Under the pieces are notes generated by a model. It worked only from the letters and a program-made list of their open reading frames with translations. It ran no database searches and had not been told where the DNA came from. Positions 5,624 through 7,134 of a DNA stretch of 7,134 nucleotides are shown here, piece after piece (positions within the stretch are counted from its first letter, which is position 1; each line of letters begins with the position of its first letter). Location of the stretch: contig CAAFZG010000156.1 in assembly GCA_900767505.1 (NCBI GenBank), positions 1 to 7,134 of the forward strand, read 5' to 3'. Both the position numbers and the translations under genes were made by a program. This DNA comes from Methanomassiliicoccales archaeon. GTDB lineage: Archaea; Thermoplasmatota; Thermoplasmata; Methanomassiliicoccales; Methanomethylophilaceae.

Positions 5624-6928
5624 ATGTACTGTATGAAGTGCGGTTCCCCTATGGAGCCCGGAGCGAATTTCTGTACGGCATGCGGAGCGAGGGCGTTCGA
5701 CAGCGAGGCCCCCGAACGCGAATTTCTGGGGGTCTATTCTTCCGAAGGGCCGATCCCGGAGGCAAAGCCGCGGAGCGAGGGCTTCGGCCGCAGCGCGAAG
5801 AGGTTCGCCGTCATCTCCTTGGCGATCATGCTCCTGGTTCTGGTCATAGCATCGTCGTTCACACCGCCTGCGGCAGAAGACGCCCCGGAGCGCAGCTACA
5901 CGCTGGGAAGCATCACGGTCTACGGGGACCTCTACACAGATGACATAATCGTCATGGACTCGCCGAGCGCCACGATCACATACACGGGCGAGGGCGGGGA
6001 CGTCTACTGGAAGTACAAGACGCTGTCCGACACGGCCCTTGTCTACGACAAGATGACGGACAGGTATGTGACGCGCGGATCCGATACGTATTCGGGGTCT
6101 TCGCTGTCATTCACCGAACCGGGCAACTACGAGGTCGCCCTGTTCTCCGACGGCAAGGTCATCCATCTCGGAAGGGTGGTGCTGGACGGGACCGTGACCA
6201 CCAACTATGAGTGGAAGCAGATCATCGACCGCAGAATCCACACTTATTCCTTCCAGTTCTCGTACGAGTTCTCGGATTACTACAAGTACGCCACGATGGA
6301 CAACGTCGTCCGCCATTACGTCGGGTCGAAGGACGACAGCCGTTTCGTCGTCGTGGACGATACGATACTCTCCCTGGAAGAGGCACTTTCCAACGAATAC
6401 AAGCGCGTACGCGGATCGGGAGCATCCCTGAACGGCCATGATTATGCGGATTTTCTTCTGTCGTTCGTCCAGTGCACCATCAGCTACCCGACCATGGTGT
6501 CCCCCGGGCCTTTCAACCAATACTATCTGGACAACAAGAATGGGATCGGCGACTATTTCCTCAACGGCGTCGAGGAGTACTGGGCATTCCCGATGGAGAC
6601 GCTGTACCTGGGAATGGGCGACTGCGAGGACACATCGTTCCTCACATGCGCGCTGTTCTCGGCCGCAGGCTACAGGTCCGCATTGATATCGATACCGGAC
6701 CACATGCTGTCCGCGGTCTCGGTCGGTTCGCTTGCCAGCAATCCGAATTCTTCGTATTATGCATCCTCGTCTATCAAGTTGAAGGACGGCACCGTCATGT
6801 ACTGCTGCGAGACGACATACAACGGCGCGGTCCCCGTGGGATACTACAACAAGAGCAACCATTCCGCGATCATGAGCGTCACCACCTTGGATGTCGTGGA
6901 GCCCTACGAAAGGGGGCAGACCTACTGA
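5624..6928 (+). CDS. Zinc-ribbon, membrane-anchored transglutaminase-like protein
   Basis: The predicted 434-residue protein has three parts. A short N-terminal zinc ribbon has C3, C6, C19 and C22 (MYCMKCG and FCTACGAR). After a linker, one membrane helix spans about 61-79 (FAVISLAIMLLVLVIASSF). The remainder should lie outside the cell. It begins with a beta-rich region (about 90-190) and ends with a transglutaminase/papain-like fold. The nucleophile is C334 in GMGDCEDTSFLTCALFSAAG. The histidine is H360 in IPDHMLSAV, and the acidic partner is probably E396 in YCCETTYNG. The triad suggests a cysteine protease, amidase or crosslinking enzyme on surface proteins; the substrate is unknown. The start at ATG 5624 is set by the GAGGTG site; GTG 5615 would add three residues. 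It follows the SIMPL gene by 13 bases and its TGA overlaps the proposed CTG start of the next gene. The general fold is well supported, the activity is inferred. Confidence 0.85.
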   Translation: MYCMKCGSPMEPGANFCTACGARAFDSEAPEREFLGVYSSEGPIPEAKPRSEGFGRSAKRFAVISLAIMLLVLVIASSFTPPAAEDAPERSYTLGSITVYGDLYTDDIIVMDSPSATITYTGEGGDVYWKYKTLSDTALVYDKMTDRYVTRGSDTYSGSSLSFTEPGNYEVALFSDGKVIHLGRVVLDGTVTTNYEWKQIIDRRIHTYSFQFSYEFSDYYKYATMDNVVRHYVGSKDDSRFVVVDDTILSLEEALSNEYKRVRGSGASLNGHDYADFLLSFVQCTISYPTMVSPGPFNQYYLDNKNGIGDYFLNGVEEYWAFPMETLYLGMGDCEDTSFLTCALFSAAGYRSALISIPDHMLSAVSVGSLASNPNSSYYASSSIKLKDGTVMYCCETTYNGAVPVGYYNKSNHSAIMSVTTLDVVEPYERGQTY

Positions 6929-7108
6929 GCAAGGGTGCTGCGGCCTGCATCGCACTGGCGTTGGTGCTGATTTCCGCGGTGTTCGTTGGATTGCATTTTT
7001 CCAATGGAAATGGAGGGGGGTTGGATGAGTCCAAGGACAATCCGGTCATGGTGTTCGACTCCCTTCCGGATGGGATAACGGCGGATTATGACAAGCTGTC
7101 CCTGATAT
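6925..7108 (+). CDS. Membrane-anchored or secreted protein, 3'-truncated, probable CTG start
   Basis: Only about 61 codons are present. The N-terminus is a signal peptide or membrane anchor (SKGAAACIALALVLISAVFV, about residues 2-21), followed by a small-residue linker (NGNGGG) and a short stretch, VMVFDSLPDGITADYDKLSL. I do not recognise the family. No ATG, GTG or TTG in this frame lies close upstream of the hydrophobic segment. CTG at 6925 sits 8 bases after AAAGGGGG and overlaps the preceding TGA as CTGA, like the common ATGA junction. TTG 6961 or GTG 6964 would cut into the membrane segment. The apparent stop (7108-7110) uses two adapter bases, so the true gene continues past the contig. 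It is probably the third gene of the SIMPL operon and, like its neighbour, is membrane-attached. Confidence 0.6.
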
Positions 7109-7134
7109 AGATCGGAAGAGCGTCGTGTAGGGAA
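7109..7134 (+). other. Illumina TruSeq adapter sequence (assembly contamination)
   Basis: The window ends with AGATCGGAAGAGC, the common stem of Illumina TruSeq adapters, followed directly by GTCGTGTAGGGAA, the continuation of the universal-adapter side. All 26 bases match from memory of the adapter. This is untrimmed read-through carried into the contig. It marks the true end of genomic sequence at or near 7108 and creates a false TAG. Confidence 0.96.

Noticed and set aside
6107..6955. A 282-codon minus-strand open frame
   Set aside because: It lies antisense to the transglutaminase-like gene, which has clear catalytic motifs; this is a shadow frame.
1..7134. CRISPR arrays, transposons, tRNA or rRNA genes
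   Set aside because: No regularly spaced direct repeats, transposase-like proteins, terminal repeats or recognisable RNA gene sequences were seen.

Overview
This window looks like a complete short contig from an archaeal (probably metagenomic) assembly. The archaeal assignment rests on several points. There are TTTATATA / TTTAAA-type TATA boxes about 25 bases ahead of start codons, which suggests leaderless transcripts. There is an archaeal-type preflagellin/prepilin peptidase. Two genes carry GGAGGT/GAGGTG Shine-Dalgarno sites. The gene set (Lrp/AsnC regulator, ThiL, AmmeMemoRadiSam radical SAM enzyme, zinc-ribbon membrane proteins) is typical of methanogens and Thermoplasmata-like Euryarchaeota. 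The style of the proteins and the GC-rich coding would fit Methanomassiliicoccales or a relative, but nothing here proves that rank. Every natural stop codon visible is TGA; the one apparent TAG, at the right edge, is made by sequencing adapter.

Layout from left to right. Bases 1-248 (minus) hold the N-terminal part of an Lrp/AsnC regulator, cut by the window edge. Bases 249-402 hold its promoter and a cluster of inverted repeats built from the 9-mer GGAATCCGC, the best candidate operator in the window. Bases 403-2019 (minus) encode an MscS-type channel with a signal peptide and an extra outside beta domain. A 114-base divergent promoter region separates it from an archaeal prepilin-type aspartic peptidase (2134-2976, plus), which ends tail-to-tail, with an 8-base overlap, against amrS (2969-3979, minus). 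amrS is preceded on the same strand by thiL (start 4898 or 4910), whose frame has no stop codon where one is expected and stays open across all of amrS. A second divergent promoter region (4899-4992) leads into a plus-strand operon: a cytoplasmic SIMPL-domain protein (4993-5610), a zinc-ribbon / membrane-anchored transglutaminase-like protein (5624-6928), and the start of a third, membrane-anchored protein (6925 onward) that appears to begin at a CTG overlapping the previous stop codon.

The last 26 bases (7109-7134) match Illumina TruSeq adapter sequence and are not genomic. They create a false TAG stop that would make the last gene look complete.

No mobile element, CRISPR array, tRNA or rRNA was seen, and I do not see a clearly new defence or metabolic system. 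The points most worth checking are the repeat cluster by the Lrp gene, the missing thiL stop, the SIMPL / zinc-ribbon-transglutaminase / membrane protein operon with its CTG start, and the adapter contamination.
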